A stretch of 64,000 nt of DNA, taken from Polaromonas sp. GTDB lineage: Bacteria; Pseudomonadota; Gammaproteobacteria; Burkholderiales; Burkholderiaceae_C. A program made the position numbers and the translations under genes. The stretch covers positions 124,001 to 188,000 of the forward strand of contig JAAFIP010000007.1 in assembly GCA_013297865.1 (NCBI GenBank), read 5' to 3'. Shown here piece by piece: positions 7,608 to 16,099 of this stretch. Every line of letters starts with the position of its first letter. The stretch's first letter is position 1. Below the pieces are notes generated by a model, which worked only from the letters and a program-made list of their open reading frames with translations, searched no databases and was not told where the DNA came from.

Positions 7608-8954
7608 TTATGCCGCGCGCAGGCCGCTGGCTGGATGCTGGCCGTGGGTGTTGAGATGGTTCCAAAACAGGTACGTTGCTGCTGTCCACGAAAAATTACT
7701 GCCACCAAGCCCCTCGCCTGTGAGGGGATGGTAGTACTCGCAAAAACCAGACTTGGCAAATAAAACCTCGGTGGACTGATGCAGGCGCGTACCCAAAGCC
7801 GTATGACCACAGCGCTCCAGCCCCTCGGCAATCAAGGTGGTCAGATGCTGCCAGATGGGGCCTCGCCAGTAACGCGCGGGTTCAAATTGACTGCAGGTAG
7901 AGCGTGTGGAAGGCAGAGCATAGGGAGTTTCCTGCAGCCAGGCGCTCAAGGTGGCATGCTGGATGGCATCATGTTCGGGCAGCACGAGCTTGCCATACCA
8001 GGTCAGAAAACCTGCGTGGGTGGGCAACTCAAGCAGTTGCCCGGTGATGCAGTCACGCGAGACATACTGACCCAGTGCATCCGACCATAGCGCACCGATA
8101 GCCTTCTGCGTCAGGGCGCAACGTGCTCTCAAAAAAGCAGCATCTTCGTGCAGACCCAACTGATCGCATAGACCCGCCAGACTGTGGCTGGCACGGTTGA
8201 GGATGCTGATGATGCAGACATCGTTCACGCGGTAAGGCCCACTGTCAGCGATGCGCTGGGGATCAAAATCCACCTCGCGGTTAAAGTCCAGTAAATAGAC
8301 CGCGCGATCATAAAACGCCTGCGTGGGCCGCATGGAGTTGTCGATGTGGCCAAGATCCTTGCGCGTATAAGCGCGCGTGGCTGGCGGCACCTTGGCCAAA
8401 GGCACATCCCAGGCGGGGGAGTTGTCCATGCCCGATTCCCAGGGGTGGATGCTGAAGACCAGGCCCGTGTTGTGCGGGTCACGGCAGCGATACCACCAGC
8501 GATGGTGGCGCACCAGGCCCTGCACAATAGGTTGGAGATTGCGCTGCGTGATGGCAGCATCAGAGTGCATCTGCAGCATGGCGCGCACCATGGTGGCATG
8601 CAGCGGTGGCTGGCTGATGCTGGTAGTGGCTACGCGGCGCACCGTGCCGTCTGCCAGGCAGCCCCATTGGTCCGGACCGGGAAAATAGCTGTCGGAAGGC
8701 TGGTGAAAGATGATGTGGGGGATCAAGCCATCGTTGGGGCCGCTGATCCATTGGCCCTTGAGCAGATGGTGGAATTCGTCCCATGCACGCTGCGGGTCGA
8801 AAGTCATCCAGCCCAGTGCCGTCACACCTGCGTCCCAGTTCCATTGAAAAGGGTACAGGTTCGCGGTAGGGACAGTGTAGCCCCCGCGGTCATTGGTCTT
8901 GAGGGTCTGCTGCGCCTGCGCAAGCAAGTGATCGGTATTGCGGGAGGTGTTCAT
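7608..8954 (-). CDS. GH63-family glycosidase (mannosyl-/glucosylglycerate hydrolase-like)
   Basis: 448-residue (alpha/alpha)6-barrel glycosidase without a signal peptide, so it acts in the cytoplasm on an imported glycoside. Family marks are YPFQWNWDAG (34-43), GPNDGLIPH (72-80), HPWESGMDNSPAWD (170-183) and RYWRGPIWQ in the C-terminal third. These are typical of the bacterial GH63 branch that includes mannosylglycerate and glucosylglycerate hydrolases. ATG overlaps the ATPase stop (ATGA, 8951-8954). The operon (importer, this enzyme, ROK hexokinase) fits uptake of a hexosyl-glycerate, hexosyl-glycerol or disaccharide, then hydrolysis and phosphorylation. The exact substrate is inference. Confidence 0.75.
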   Translation of the reverse strand: MNTSRNTDHLLAQAQQTLKTNDRGGYTVPTANLYPFQWNWDAGVTALGWMTFDPQRAWDEFHHLLKGQWISGPNDGLIPHIIFHQPSDSYFPGPDQWGCLADGTVRRVATTSISQPPLHATMVRAMLQMHSDAAITQRNLQPIVQGLVRHHRWWYRCRDPHNTGLVFSIHPWESGMDNSPAWDVPLAKVPPATRAYTRKDLGHIDNSMRPTQAFYDRAVYLLDFNREVDFDPQRIADSGPYRVNDVCIISILNRASHSLAGLCDQLGLHEDAAFLRARCALTQKAIGALWSDALGQYVSRDCITGQLLELPTHAGFLTWYGKLVLPEHDAIQHATLSAWLQETPYALPSTRSTCSQFEPARYWRGPIWQHLTTLIAEGLERCGHTALGTRLHQSTEVLFAKSGFCEYYHPLTGEGLGGSNFSWTAATYLFWNHLNTHGQHPASGLRAA

Positions 8955-9967
8955 AAAGCCATCAGCTTTCCGTCTGCGTTGTACCAGCGTGCCTGCGCCG
9001 CGCGTGCGCGCACGCGGATGCGCGCGCCTGCGGCAATGGTGGGTGTTGCGGCTGTGCTCACGCGGATGAGTTCTTCGCCAATACGTGAGTTGATCTGTTG
9101 CGATGCGCCCAGCATCTCCACCACTTTGGCGTTGATCTCCAGTCCGTCTGAGGACAGCTCCAGGTCCTCTGGGCGGATGCCCAATGTGCTGGCCCCGGAG
9201 GGAGCGTGTACGCCCAGTGCTGCGTGCACCGCAGGGTCGCTGAGAAAATTCATCGGAGGATTGCCAATGAAACCGCCCACAAAGCTGCTGGCGGGGTTGG
9301 TGTACACCACAGGCGGCGTGTCGTACTGGACAATCTCGCCGCCATACATCACTGCAATGCGGTCAGCCAGGCTCATGGCCTCGGTCTGATCGTGCGTCAC
9401 ATAAATGGTGGTGGTTTTCAAGTCCCGCAGCAAGCCCTTGAGCTCGCTGCGCATCTCCAGGCGCAGCAGGGCGTCCAGGTTGGACAGCGGTTCGTCCATC
9501 AGCAAGACATCGGGTTGCACTGCCAGGGCGCGCGCCACAGCCACGCGCTGGCGCTGGCCGCCAGACAGCTGGCCTGCATAGCGCTCCAGCAGATGCTCGA
9601 TATGCATCAACTCCGCGGCCATCTGCACCTGCTTCTTGACTTTGTCGTCACTGGCCTTTTTCATGCGCAGGCCAAAGCCGATGTTCTCGGCAATGGTCAT
9701 GTGTGGAAACACGGCATAGTTCTGGAACACCATGGCGATGTTGCGCTCACGGGGAGGCAGGCCGTTCATGCGTTTGCCGTTGATCAGGATGTCGCCGCTG
9801 GTCTCGGTCTCCAGCCCGGCAATGATGCGCATCAGGGTGGTTTTGCCGCAGCCAGACGGCCCCAGCAGCACGCAGAACTCCTGGTCTTTGACGTCCAGGT
9901 TGATCGACTTGAGAGCCTGATGGCCTTTGAATTCCTTGCGGACCTGTCTGATTTCGATAGATGACAT
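8951..9967 (-). CDS. CUT1 sugar ABC transporter ATPase (MalK/UgpC-like)
   Basis: 338-residue MalK-type ATPase: nucleotide-binding domain with Walker A GPSGCGKTT, signature LSGGQRQRVAVARAL, Walker B VLLMDEPLSNLD and switch VTHDQTEAM, then a C-terminal TOBE/OB regulatory region beginning LGIRPEDLEL. The ATG at 9967 is chosen because AAGGAA lies 6-11 bases upstream; a start at 9982 is possible but has no such site. It overlaps the GH63 gene by 4 bp. Supplies energy for the two permeases encoded just upstream in the operon. Confidence 0.9.
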   Translation of the reverse strand: MSSIEIRQVRKEFKGHQALKSINLDVKDQEFCVLLGPSGCGKTTLMRIIAGLETETSGDILINGKRMNGLPPRERNIAMVFQNYAVFPHMTIAENIGFGLRMKKASDDKVKKQVQMAAELMHIEHLLERYAGQLSGGQRQRVAVARALAVQPDVLLMDEPLSNLDALLRLEMRSELKGLLRDLKTTTIYVTHDQTEAMSLADRIAVMYGGEIVQYDTPPVVYTNPASSFVGGFIGNPPMNFLSDPAVHAALGVHAPSGASTLGIRPEDLELSSDGLEINAKVVEMLGASQQINSRIGEELIRVSTAATPTIAAGARIRVRARAAQARWYNADGKLMAL

Positions 9968-10005
9968 ACGGTGTTCCTTCAATGGTGTGGTGAGCTAGCG
10001 CAGCC

Positions 10006-10809
10006 TCAGCGGTTGGCAATGCCCCACATGGAAAACAGATACTTGCGCACCACAAAAATGAATATCAGCGAGGGCAATATCAGGAAAAATCCACCCGCAA
10101 ACCGGAAATGCAGGGGCGATTCCTCCAGGCTGGCAAACAGAAATGCCGTCAGCGTACGGTTGCTCAGCGTGAGCACGCTGGCACTGAACACTTCATTCCA
10201 CGAAATCACAAAACTGAAAATCATGGTGGCGGCCATGCCGGGCAAAGCCAGCGGCAACACCACTTTCATGAAGGCCTGGATCTTGCTGCAACCGAGTGTC
10301 CATGCGGCTTCCTCCAGCTCACGCGGTATGCCCATGAACAGGCTGGACGAAACGAGGATGGAGAACGGCAGGGCCAGTGCCGTGTGCACCAGCGCAACGC
10401 CCAGTTGCGTGTCGTACAAACCGACAGCAATGAAGCGTGTCACCAGGGGCAGCGCCAGGATGGCCAGCGGAAAAGCCCGCGTCATCACAATCAGCACGCG
10501 GTAGATGTTCTGCCCCCTGAAGTCATAGCGCGCCAGCGCGTAGCCCGCAGGGGCGCCGAGCACAATGGCAAACAGCATGGTCAACACCGCAACGATGATA
10601 CTGTTGAGCACCGCTTTCCACACACCGGTGTAGTTCAGGAAAAAATTGAGCGTTTCCAGGGAAAACTGGGTGGGTAGCAGGGTTTTGGGCCACGCTGTGG
10701 CGGCTTCGCGAGGGCTGAGCGCACCCATGGTGATCAGGTAGATGGGCACCAGCCAGCAGACCGAGATGATGATGGCCATCGTGTAGACGAATTTTCGGGT
10801 TTCTTTCAT
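10006..10809 (-). CDS. CUT1 sugar ABC transporter permease (MalG-like)
   Basis: 267-residue inner-membrane permease with about six membrane segments. The EAA loop that docks on the ATPase is EEAAWTLGCSKIQAF and is followed by the usual LPLALPG. The N-terminus has one membrane helix (YTMAIIISVCWLVPIYLI) followed by a periplasmic loop, as in MalG. It starts 13 bp after the partner permease gene and belongs to the LacI-SBP-permease-permease-ATPase operon. Confidence 0.9.
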   Translation of the reverse strand: MKETRKFVYTMAIIISVCWLVPIYLITMGALSPREAATAWPKTLLPTQFSLETLNFFLNYTGVWKAVLNSIIVAVLTMLFAIVLGAPAGYALARYDFRGQNIYRVLIVMTRAFPLAILALPLVTRFIAVGLYDTQLGVALVHTALALPFSILVSSSLFMGIPRELEEAAWTLGCSKIQAFMKVVLPLALPGMAATMIFSFVISWNEVFSASVLTLSNRTLTAFLFASLEESPLHFRFAGGFFLILPSLIFIFVVRKYLFSMWGIANR

Positions 10810-10822
10810 GGTCTGTTCTCCC

Positions 10823-11674
10823 TCAACTCAGCGTTTCGCGTTTGACTTTGAGGAACTTCAGGTACAGCAAGGTCGATGCAATCGAGATGACCAGGATGAA
10901 CAGCGCATAGCTGGAGGCTACGTTGGTGTTCTGGTAGGCGCCTTGCCAGTTGTAGGCCTCTCCCACCAGCACGGGCAGATCACGCCCGGCCAGTGCGTAG
11001 ACCACTGCAAACACTTCAAAAGCCAGCACCGTGCGCAGTATGAGCGCGGACTGCAGCGAAGGCTTGAGCAGGGGCAGGGTGATCTTGACAAAACGGGTCC
11101 AGGGTTTGGCGCCAAACACTTCGGCTGCTTCGTTGTATTCCTTGGGGATCAGCTGCACGCCAGCGACCAGGATCACCAGCACAATGGCGGTCGCGCGCCA
11201 GATCTCGGCAATGATGACGCAGACAAACAAGGCCACCGGGCTTTGGTAGCTCAGCCAGCTGACCGGGCCGTTGATGAGGCCCAGGCCATTGAGTGCGGTG
11301 TTGAAGTAGCCGCGGTCTGTGAAGATGGCCAACCATGCCAGCCCTGCTGCCAGATCACTCACGCCCAGGGGAATCGTCCAGATATAGAGAAAGCCCATGC
11401 GGCCCTTGTCGATTTTTTGCAGCAGCATGGCCATGCCCAGCGCGATGCACATCTGCAGGGGCACCACGATGGCCACCAGGATCAAGGTGTTTTTGAGCGC
11501 TGTCTTGAAGTTCAGGTCGCCCAGCATCTTCTGTACATACTGGCCAGTCCACTCGCCTGCGGGTGTGCGAAACGCCATGATGGCGGTCTCCGCCAGCGGC
11601 CACACAAACAACACCAGCAGAAACACCACGCTGGGCGCGATCAGGTAATAGGGGATGCGGTCAGATTTGGTCAT
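10823..11674 (-). CDS. CUT1 sugar ABC transporter permease (MalF-like)
   Basis: 283-residue inner-membrane permease of the MalF branch: six predicted membrane helices, starting IPYYLIAPSVVFLLVLFVWPL, with the EAA loop NEAAEVFGAKPWTRFVKITLPLLKP. The companion gene at 10006-10809 gives the second half of the channel. It is separated from the binding-protein gene by 112 bp that contains a strong hairpin, suggesting lower expression of the permeases than of the binding protein. Confidence 0.9.
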   Translation of the reverse strand: MTKSDRIPYYLIAPSVVFLLVLFVWPLAETAIMAFRTPAGEWTGQYVQKMLGDLNFKTALKNTLILVAIVVPLQMCIALGMAMLLQKIDKGRMGFLYIWTIPLGVSDLAAGLAWLAIFTDRGYFNTALNGLGLINGPVSWLSYQSPVALFVCVIIAEIWRATAIVLVILVAGVQLIPKEYNEAAEVFGAKPWTRFVKITLPLLKPSLQSALILRTVLAFEVFAVVYALAGRDLPVLVGEAYNWQGAYQNTNVASSYALFILVISIASTLLYLKFLKVKRETLS

Positions 11675-11739
11675 GGTGACTCCCTGTCAGCGCCCGAATG
11701 GCTTTGCCCGACATGTTTTTCACGCGGTTGTGGTGTGGT

Positions 11740-11777
11740 GCTGGCACCAGCCTGGCTTGAAGCAGGCTGGTGCCAGC
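11740..11777 (-). terminator. Strong intercistronic hairpin after the binding-protein gene
   Basis: GCTGGCACCAGCCTG (11740-11754) and CAGGCTGGTGCCAGC (11763-11777) form a perfect 15-bp G+C-rich stem with an 8-base loop, placed 10 bases after the binding-protein stop and before the first permease. No T-run follows on the minus strand, so it is more likely an mRNA-stabilising or partial attenuation structure, as in malE-malF, than a full terminator. Confidence 0.7.
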
Positions 11778-11786
11778 GGCGTAGGT

Positions 11787-13055
11787 TTACTGCACGGGGC
11801 AGGTATCTTTGCCAGAAGAGGCGTCAGGTGCCCAGCAGGCCGCTTTGGCTTCTTTCATGACGGCGTCCAGCGCCACGGCCTGCTCGCTGAGCACGGTTTT
11901 GATGTCTTCGCCTTTCACGATGATGCGCTGGAAGGTATCGACATAGACTTTGTTGAACTCGCCGGTCTTGGCGCCCAGGCCCACGGGCAGCAAGGCAGCG
12001 CGGCCATCCTTGGCGTTGAAGGTGTTGGCTACGCCAATAGCAGCGACCGCAGCGCCTTTGGGCATGGCGCTCATGTCCGTCTTGATGACCGGGAAGAAAC
12101 CCACCTGCAACAGCTGCGATTGGGTGGCAGGTTTGGTCAGGTGGTCCAGCAGTCGCTCGGCGGCTGCGCGGTCAGGCGTGTTTTTCGGCACACCCATGCC
12201 GATGATGACGGGCATGAAGAAGCGGCCTTTGGCGGCGCTGGGGGCGGGCACGGCGATGAACTCATCGGGCTTGTCGTTGAACGCGGGCAGCAGGCGCGCG
12301 GTGTGGTCAAAGGCCACCCAGACTTCGCCAGTTTTCAGGGGCTCTTCCATGAAGCCGTAGCTGGTGGAGCGGGGGTTGGTCACGGTCCACAGGTCTTTGA
12401 GGTCGGCCCACATTTTCTCTGCGTCAGCACTTTTGAAGGTGCGCACCACACCGCCGGTGTAGGCGGGGTAGGCATAGCCCTGGAAGAAGCGGTGGATCAG
12501 GCCGCGTGGGCCTGCGGGCAGGCCAAACTTGTTCTCACCGGTGCCGGCCTTCATGTTCTTGGCCCACTGAATGGTCTGCGCCCAGGTCAGTGCATTGACA
12601 TCGGCACCCTGGGGCAGGTACTGCAGGGCTTTTTTGTTCACACCCATCTGGAAGGTGTTGCTCATGAAAGGAATCATGCGTGCCTCGGTGCCGCCCAGCT
12701 TGGCCAGGGTCAGCGCGCCAGCACTGAACTCGCGGTTGGCCGAAAGCTTCTTGAGGATGTCGTCCACGCCCTGCAGGCCGCCGATGCTGTTGATCGGCGA
12801 GAGCTCGCCGTCAATGGCCATGGTCAGGTGTACTTTGCCTGTGGCACCAGCCAATTCGGCCTGCATGCGGGTCATGTAGGTGTTGGGGTCTTCGGGCACA
12901 AAGTTCACCGCATCAGGCGAGCCTTTAAGCAGCACGTTGCGCATTTTTTCGGCTTCCTCAACAGGGCGCAGCTGGGTGGACACCAGGTTCACCTGGGCAA
13001 ATGCAGTGGCGGTCAGTGCCATGCTGAGCGCAGCGAGCAGTTTTTTGAGTTTCAT
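11787..13055 (-). CDS. CUT1 sugar ABC transporter periplasmic binding protein
   Basis: 422-residue extracellular solute-binding protein (family 1). The start is the ATG at 13055, giving MKLKKLLAALSMALTATAFAQ, a clear Sec signal peptide cut near residue 20; a longer upstream frame lacks one. The mature protein has the mixed alpha/beta pattern of this family and ends in a Cys-containing tail (two Cys near the end, one in CPVQ), which may form a disulfide. It lies 49 bp after the LacI-type regulator. The ligand is unknown; operon context suggests an alpha-glycoside. Confidence 0.87.
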   Translation of the reverse strand: MKLKKLLAALSMALTATAFAQVNLVSTQLRPVEEAEKMRNVLLKGSPDAVNFVPEDPNTYMTRMQAELAGATGKVHLTMAIDGELSPINSIGGLQGVDDILKKLSANREFSAGALTLAKLGGTEARMIPFMSNTFQMGVNKKALQYLPQGADVNALTWAQTIQWAKNMKAGTGENKFGLPAGPRGLIHRFFQGYAYPAYTGGVVRTFKSADAEKMWADLKDLWTVTNPRSTSYGFMEEPLKTGEVWVAFDHTARLLPAFNDKPDEFIAVPAPSAAKGRFFMPVIIGMGVPKNTPDRAAAERLLDHLTKPATQSQLLQVGFFPVIKTDMSAMPKGAAVAAIGVANTFNAKDGRAALLPVGLGAKTGEFNKVYVDTFQRIIVKGEDIKTVLSEQAVALDAVMKEAKAACWAPDASSGKDTCPVQ

Positions 13056-13104
13056 ACAACAGTCTCCATGGTTAAAGTTCAGGGTTGAAAAATCGGGGGA
13101 CAAA

Positions 13105-14124
13105 TCAGGTGCGCTGGGGACCGAGAGAACTGCGCACAATCAGCTGCGGCTCTTCCAGTTGGGTCAGGCTGGTAGCGTCCTCACCAGCCATCACGCGCAG
13201 CAGCAGCTGCGCCAGGTGGCGGCCGTTGTCCACAATGGCGTGATCGATGGTGGCCAGGGGCGGGTCGGCGTACTGGCCGGCCTCGGTGTTGCCATAGCCC
13301 ACGATGGCGATGTCTTCGCCCACGCGCAAGCGGGCCTGCTTGATGGCCTGCATGGCACCCAAGGCCAGCGTGTCGGTAGCGCAGACAATCGCGCTGGGGG
13401 CAGGGTCAGCGCCCAGCAGGCGACGCGTGAGCTGTTCACCGGCCTGGGCGCTGAGCTCGGCATGGTGGACCGGGCAGTCTGCAGGCGCCAGACCTGCCTG
13501 CGCAATGGCTTTGCGAAAGCCCTGTTCGCGCAGCACGGCAAAGGTCATATGGGACGGGCCATTGATCATGGCGATGCGGCGGTGGCCGCGCTCAATCAGG
13601 GCTTGGGTGGCAAACTCAAATGCACCGACATTGTCAGTGTCTACCCAGGCGTGCGCGGTGTTGGTCTGGGTGCGGCCATGGGTGATGAAGGGGATGCCGC
13701 GCTGCTGCAGCAGGCTCACCCGGGCATCGTCAGTGCGCGTGCGCGCCAGGATGACGCCATCGACGATGCGGGCCGACAGAAAGCGCTCGAACTCCGGCAT
13801 TTCGTCATCGCCTGTCGGAATGCCTACCGATACCGTGAAATATTTTTGCGCCCGCAAGACTTCGGCCGCGCCGGACATCAGCGCGGTATGGGTCGCGTCG
13901 ATGTAGTTGTCCGTGCGCACCGAGGTGATGAGGGCGATGGCACCGGTTTTACCAGTGGCCAACCGGTGCGCTACTGGGTGGGGCTGGTAGTTCATGCTGC
14001 TTGCAGCCTGCCGCACACGCTCGCGCGTGCGCTCGCTCACATCAGGGTAGCCGTTGAGGGCACGCGAGATGGTGGAGATCGACAGACCCAGCGAATCAGC
14101 AAGTGCTTGTATGGACACAGTCAA
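13105..14124 (-). CDS. LacI-family transcriptional regulator of the sugar operon
   Basis: 339-residue repressor: N-terminal LacI helix-turn-helix (SIQALADSLGLSISTISRAL, residues 3-22) with hinge helix around YQPHPVAHRLATGKTGAIA, then a periplasmic-binding-protein-like effector domain (VDGVILARTRTDD, AIVCATDTLALGAM, DIAIVGYGN). It is the first gene of the minus-strand operon and is followed by the binding-protein gene at 49 bp. Two LacI-type palindromes lie 20-66 bases upstream of its start, so it probably represses its own operon until the sugar is present. Confidence 0.88.
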   Translation of the reverse strand: MTVSIQALADSLGLSISTISRALNGYPDVSERTRERVRQAASSMNYQPHPVAHRLATGKTGAIALITSVRTDNYIDATHTALMSGAAEVLRAQKYFTVSVGIPTGDDEMPEFERFLSARIVDGVILARTRTDDARVSLLQQRGIPFITHGRTQTNTAHAWVDTDNVGAFEFATQALIERGHRRIAMINGPSHMTFAVLREQGFRKAIAQAGLAPADCPVHHAELSAQAGEQLTRRLLGADPAPSAIVCATDTLALGAMQAIKQARLRVGEDIAIVGYGNTEAGQYADPPLATIDHAIVDNGRHLAQLLLRVMAGEDATSLTQLEEPQLIVRSSLGPQRT

Positions 14125-14143
14125 AGCCTCGTTGTTTGTAAAT

Positions 14144-14157
14144 CAAAAGCGCTTTTG
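14144..14157. promoter_or_regulatory. LacI-type operator 1
   Basis: CAAAAGCGCTTTTG is a perfect 14-bp palindrome with the central CG typical of LacI/GalR operators. It lies 20 bases upstream of the LacI-family gene that starts at 14124. Confidence 0.7.
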
Positions 14158-14176
14158 GTACTGAAATTCTAGAACC

Positions 14177-14190
14177 GGAAGCGCTTTTGA
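14177..14190. promoter_or_regulatory. LacI-type operator 2
   Basis: GGAAGCGCTTTTGA contains the palindrome AAGCGCTT; its centre is 32 bp (about three helical turns) from the centre of operator 1, so one tetramer or two dimers could bind the same face of the DNA. Confidence 0.6.
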
Positions 14191-14252
14191 AAGCTAGTAC
14201 AAACCCGTAGATTCAGTACAGGTAAAACCCTATGAGGTCTCTGAAGAGGGGG

Positions 14253-14447
14253 CTAAAAAAGCTTGCTGATCAGCCCCACAGCCAGGCTCAGCACGATGGT
14301 GGAGCCCAAGGGAATGGAGATGTCGCGGCCACGCCAGGTGAAGCTGAAATCGCCAGGCAGCCTGCCAAAGCCCCAGCGGCGCAGGGTGGGGGCCAGCCAG
14401 CCGATCAACAGCAAGGCCAGCAGGGTGATAATCAGCCAGCGGATCAT
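14253..14447 (-). CDS. DUF2905 small membrane protein
   Basis: 64-residue protein with two membrane segments: an N-terminal helix (WLIITLLALLLIGWLAP) and a C-terminal one (IPLGSTIVLSLAVGLISKLF), joined by a loop containing GRLPGDFSF. The GRLPGD loop and size match the DUF2905 family of bacterial inner-membrane proteins of unknown function. A dispersed repeat copy lies directly upstream, where its promoter would be. Confidence 0.8.
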   Translation of the reverse strand: MIRWLIITLLALLLIGWLAPTLRRWGFGRLPGDFSFTWRGRDISIPLGSTIVLSLAVGLISKLF

Positions 14448-14453
14448 AGATTT

Positions 14454-14509
14454 GCTACTGATTTAATAGCTGCCCCCGCGATATTCCATTGGGCTGCAGC
14501 TTGAAAAGG
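14454..14509 (-). repeat. Dispersed repeat copy A (intergenic)
   Basis: Reverse-orientation copy with core TAGCTGCCCCCGCGATATT, a GCTA...TAGC arm at one end (14454-14470) and GGGCTGCAGC at the other. It occupies most of the gap between the DUF2905 gene and the cupin gene, 6 bases upstream of the DUF2905 start. Confidence 0.75.
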
Positions 14510-14533
14510 CATAAAAACAGGCATCTGGCAGGC

Positions 14534-14932
14534 TCATTTGCGGCCAAAGTCGTCCTGCAGCCGGGTGATGTCGTCCTCGCCCAGATAGCTGCCCAGTTGC
14601 ACCTCGATGATCTCCACCGGCTCGCTGCCCAGGTTGGCCAGGCGGTGCACCTGCCCCACGGCAATATCGCAGTGCTGGCCGGGCTTTAGGTCCAGCTCAC
14701 GCCAGGTTTCGCCGTCCGGGTTGCCCAAGGTGATGCGCGCTATGCCGCGCACCACAATCCAGTGCTCGGCGCGCTGGGCATGCTTTTGCAGGCTCAGGCG
14801 CTGGCCGGGCTTGACCTGGATGCGCTTGACCTTGTTGCCGGTGGCGCCGTAGCTGGCTTCGTCGATTGACTCATACCAGCCCCAGGGCCGCTCGGTGTGC
14901 TCGACTTGGGAGGTTTTGTAGGTGGTGCTCAT
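14534..14932 (-). CDS. Mannose-6-phosphate isomerase-like cupin (type II, ManC C-terminal-like)
   Basis: 132-residue single cupin resembling the C-terminal isomerase domain of bifunctional ManC/AlgA: RPWGWYESID near the start, QVKPGQRLSLQKHAQRAEHW (metal-site H and E residues), then GQVHRLANLG with the third His. The start is the ATG at 14932 (MSTTYKTS); the open frame runs further upstream. Likely a phosphomannose isomerase or a sugar-nucleotide-related cupin in the cytoplasm, but a free-standing domain of this size is often uncharacterised. It has no obvious operon partner. Confidence 0.7.
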   Translation of the reverse strand: MSTTYKTSQVEHTERPWGWYESIDEASYGATGNKVKRIQVKPGQRLSLQKHAQRAEHWIVVRGIARITLGNPDGETWRELDLKPGQHCDIAVGQVHRLANLGSEPVEIIEVQLGSYLGEDDITRLQDDFGRK

Positions 14933-14969
14933 GGTGGCAAAACAGTGTGAGCCATGATCATAAGCTGCA

Positions 14970-16076
14970 TCACAGGGTGTGGCTGCGGTCACCCTGGCTA
15001 AAACCTATAGGCTCCCAGTCCATGCCTTTGCCGAGCGCCAGCACCTTGAACAGCTCGCCCATCTCATGCTCGTTGACCAGCTTGGCCACCAGCGCACGCT
15101 GCAGCGGCGCCAGCGACTCCATTTTTTGCAGCAGCCCGCAGTTCATCAAAAAGCGCCCCTGGGTGGCGTAGCCTGCCACATCCAGCCCGGCGTCTTGCGC
15201 CGCTAGCGCCACACCGGTGAAATTGACATGGGCGGTGATGTCCTTGAGACCCACTTTGTCCAGCGGGTGGGGGTCGGCTTGGTGCTGGTAGTGGCACATC
15301 ACCGTGCCCATATGGCGCTGGGGATGGTAATACTCTGCCTCGGGAAAGCCATAGTCGATCAGCAGCGCCGCCCCGCGCGACAGATGGGCCGCCAGCGTGC
15401 GTACAAAGCCTTCGGCTTGGGGGTGGATCTCGGTAAGGTAGTCGTGGCTGCCGGCAATCTCGATGGGCGGGCGCAGCTCGCTGGCGCGGTCGTGCCAGGC
15501 CAGGCTGCCATCCTCGCCCAGCACCACCCCGCGCTCATGCCATTGGCCCTGCAGGCGCGCCAGCAGCTTCACGGGCATGGCGTCCAGCACCTCGTTGCCC
15601 ACGATCACGCCTTGCATCTGCTCGGGCAGCGCGTCCAGCCACTGCACGGTGTCGCCCAGTGCAGCCAGCGCCGCTTGCTGGCGCGCGCGCAGCTCGCTGG
15701 AGACTTCGATAATGAAATAGCGCTCCAGCCCAATAGATAATCGCGGGAGCAGCTCACAAATTTGTAGCGCCAAGGCGCCGGTTCCGGCGCCAAACTCGTA
15801 CACGCAGCGCGTTCCGCTGGCCAGCAGCGCCTGCGCCACCTGCTCGCCCACGCACTGGCCGAACAGCGGCGAGAGCTGCGGTGCGGTGACAAAATCGCTG
15901 CCCGATTGGGGCAAGCTGCCAAACTTCTGCGCGCCGTTGGTGTAGTAGCCCAGGCCAGGCGTGTACAGGGCCAAATGCATGAATTGGTCGAACGGCAGCC
16001 AGCCGCCAGCGGCAGTCAGGGCCTCTTTAATGTGCTGGTGCAGCGCGTCCGATACACTTAGTGCTAAATTACTCAC
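14970..16076 (-). CDS. MidA/NDUFAF7-like SAM-dependent methyltransferase
   Basis: 368-residue class-I methyltransferase of the MidA family (protein arginine methyltransferase NDUFAF7 in mitochondria). Motifs include FMHLALYTPGLGYY (32-45), the SAM loop EFGAGTG (94-100), GNEVLDAMPV and LIDYGF. GTG at 16076 is taken as the start because AAGGA lies 10 bases upstream; only 23 bp separate it from the divergent reductase start. Residues about 103-119 are encoded by a copy of the window's dispersed repeat (15722-15768), replacing what is normally a less regular helix after the SAM loop. The bacterial target is unknown. Confidence 0.83.
   Translation of the reverse strand: MSNLALSVSDALHQHIKEALTAAGGWLPFDQFMHLALYTPGLGYYTNGAQKFGSLPQSGSDFVTAPQLSPLFGQCVGEQVAQALLASGTRCVYEFGAGTGALALQICELLPRLSIGLERYFIIEVSSELRARQQAALAALGDTVQWLDALPEQMQGVIVGNEVLDAMPVKLLARLQGQWHERGVVLGEDGSLAWHDRASELRPPIEIAGSHDYLTEIHPQAEGFVRTLAAHLSRGAALLIDYGFPEAEYYHPQRHMGTVMCHYQHQADPHPLDKVGLKDITAHVNFTGVALAAQDAGLDVAGYATQGRFLMNCGLLQKMESLAPLQRALVAKLVNEHEMGELFKVLALGKGMDWEPIGFSQGDRSHTL
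15722..15768 (+). repeat. Dispersed repeat copy B (inside the MidA-like gene)
   Basis: Copy with TCGCGGGAGCAGCT core, CTCCAGCCCAATAGA on one flank and ACAAATTTGTAGC on the other, lying wholly inside the methyltransferase gene on the opposite strand. It is translated without a frameshift as ALQICELLPRLSIGLE. Confidence 0.75.
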
Positions 16077-16099
16077 TCTCGTATTGTCCTTGATTGTTG

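Noticed and set aside
6293-7654. A 453-codon plus-strand open frame opposite the ROK kinase
   Set aside because: Overlaps two genes with clear motifs and has no domain of its own.
11655-13088. A 477-codon plus-strand open frame opposite the binding-protein gene
   Set aside because: Antisense shadow of a gene with a good signal peptide and family pattern; its composition (His- and Gly-rich) is typical of mirror frames.
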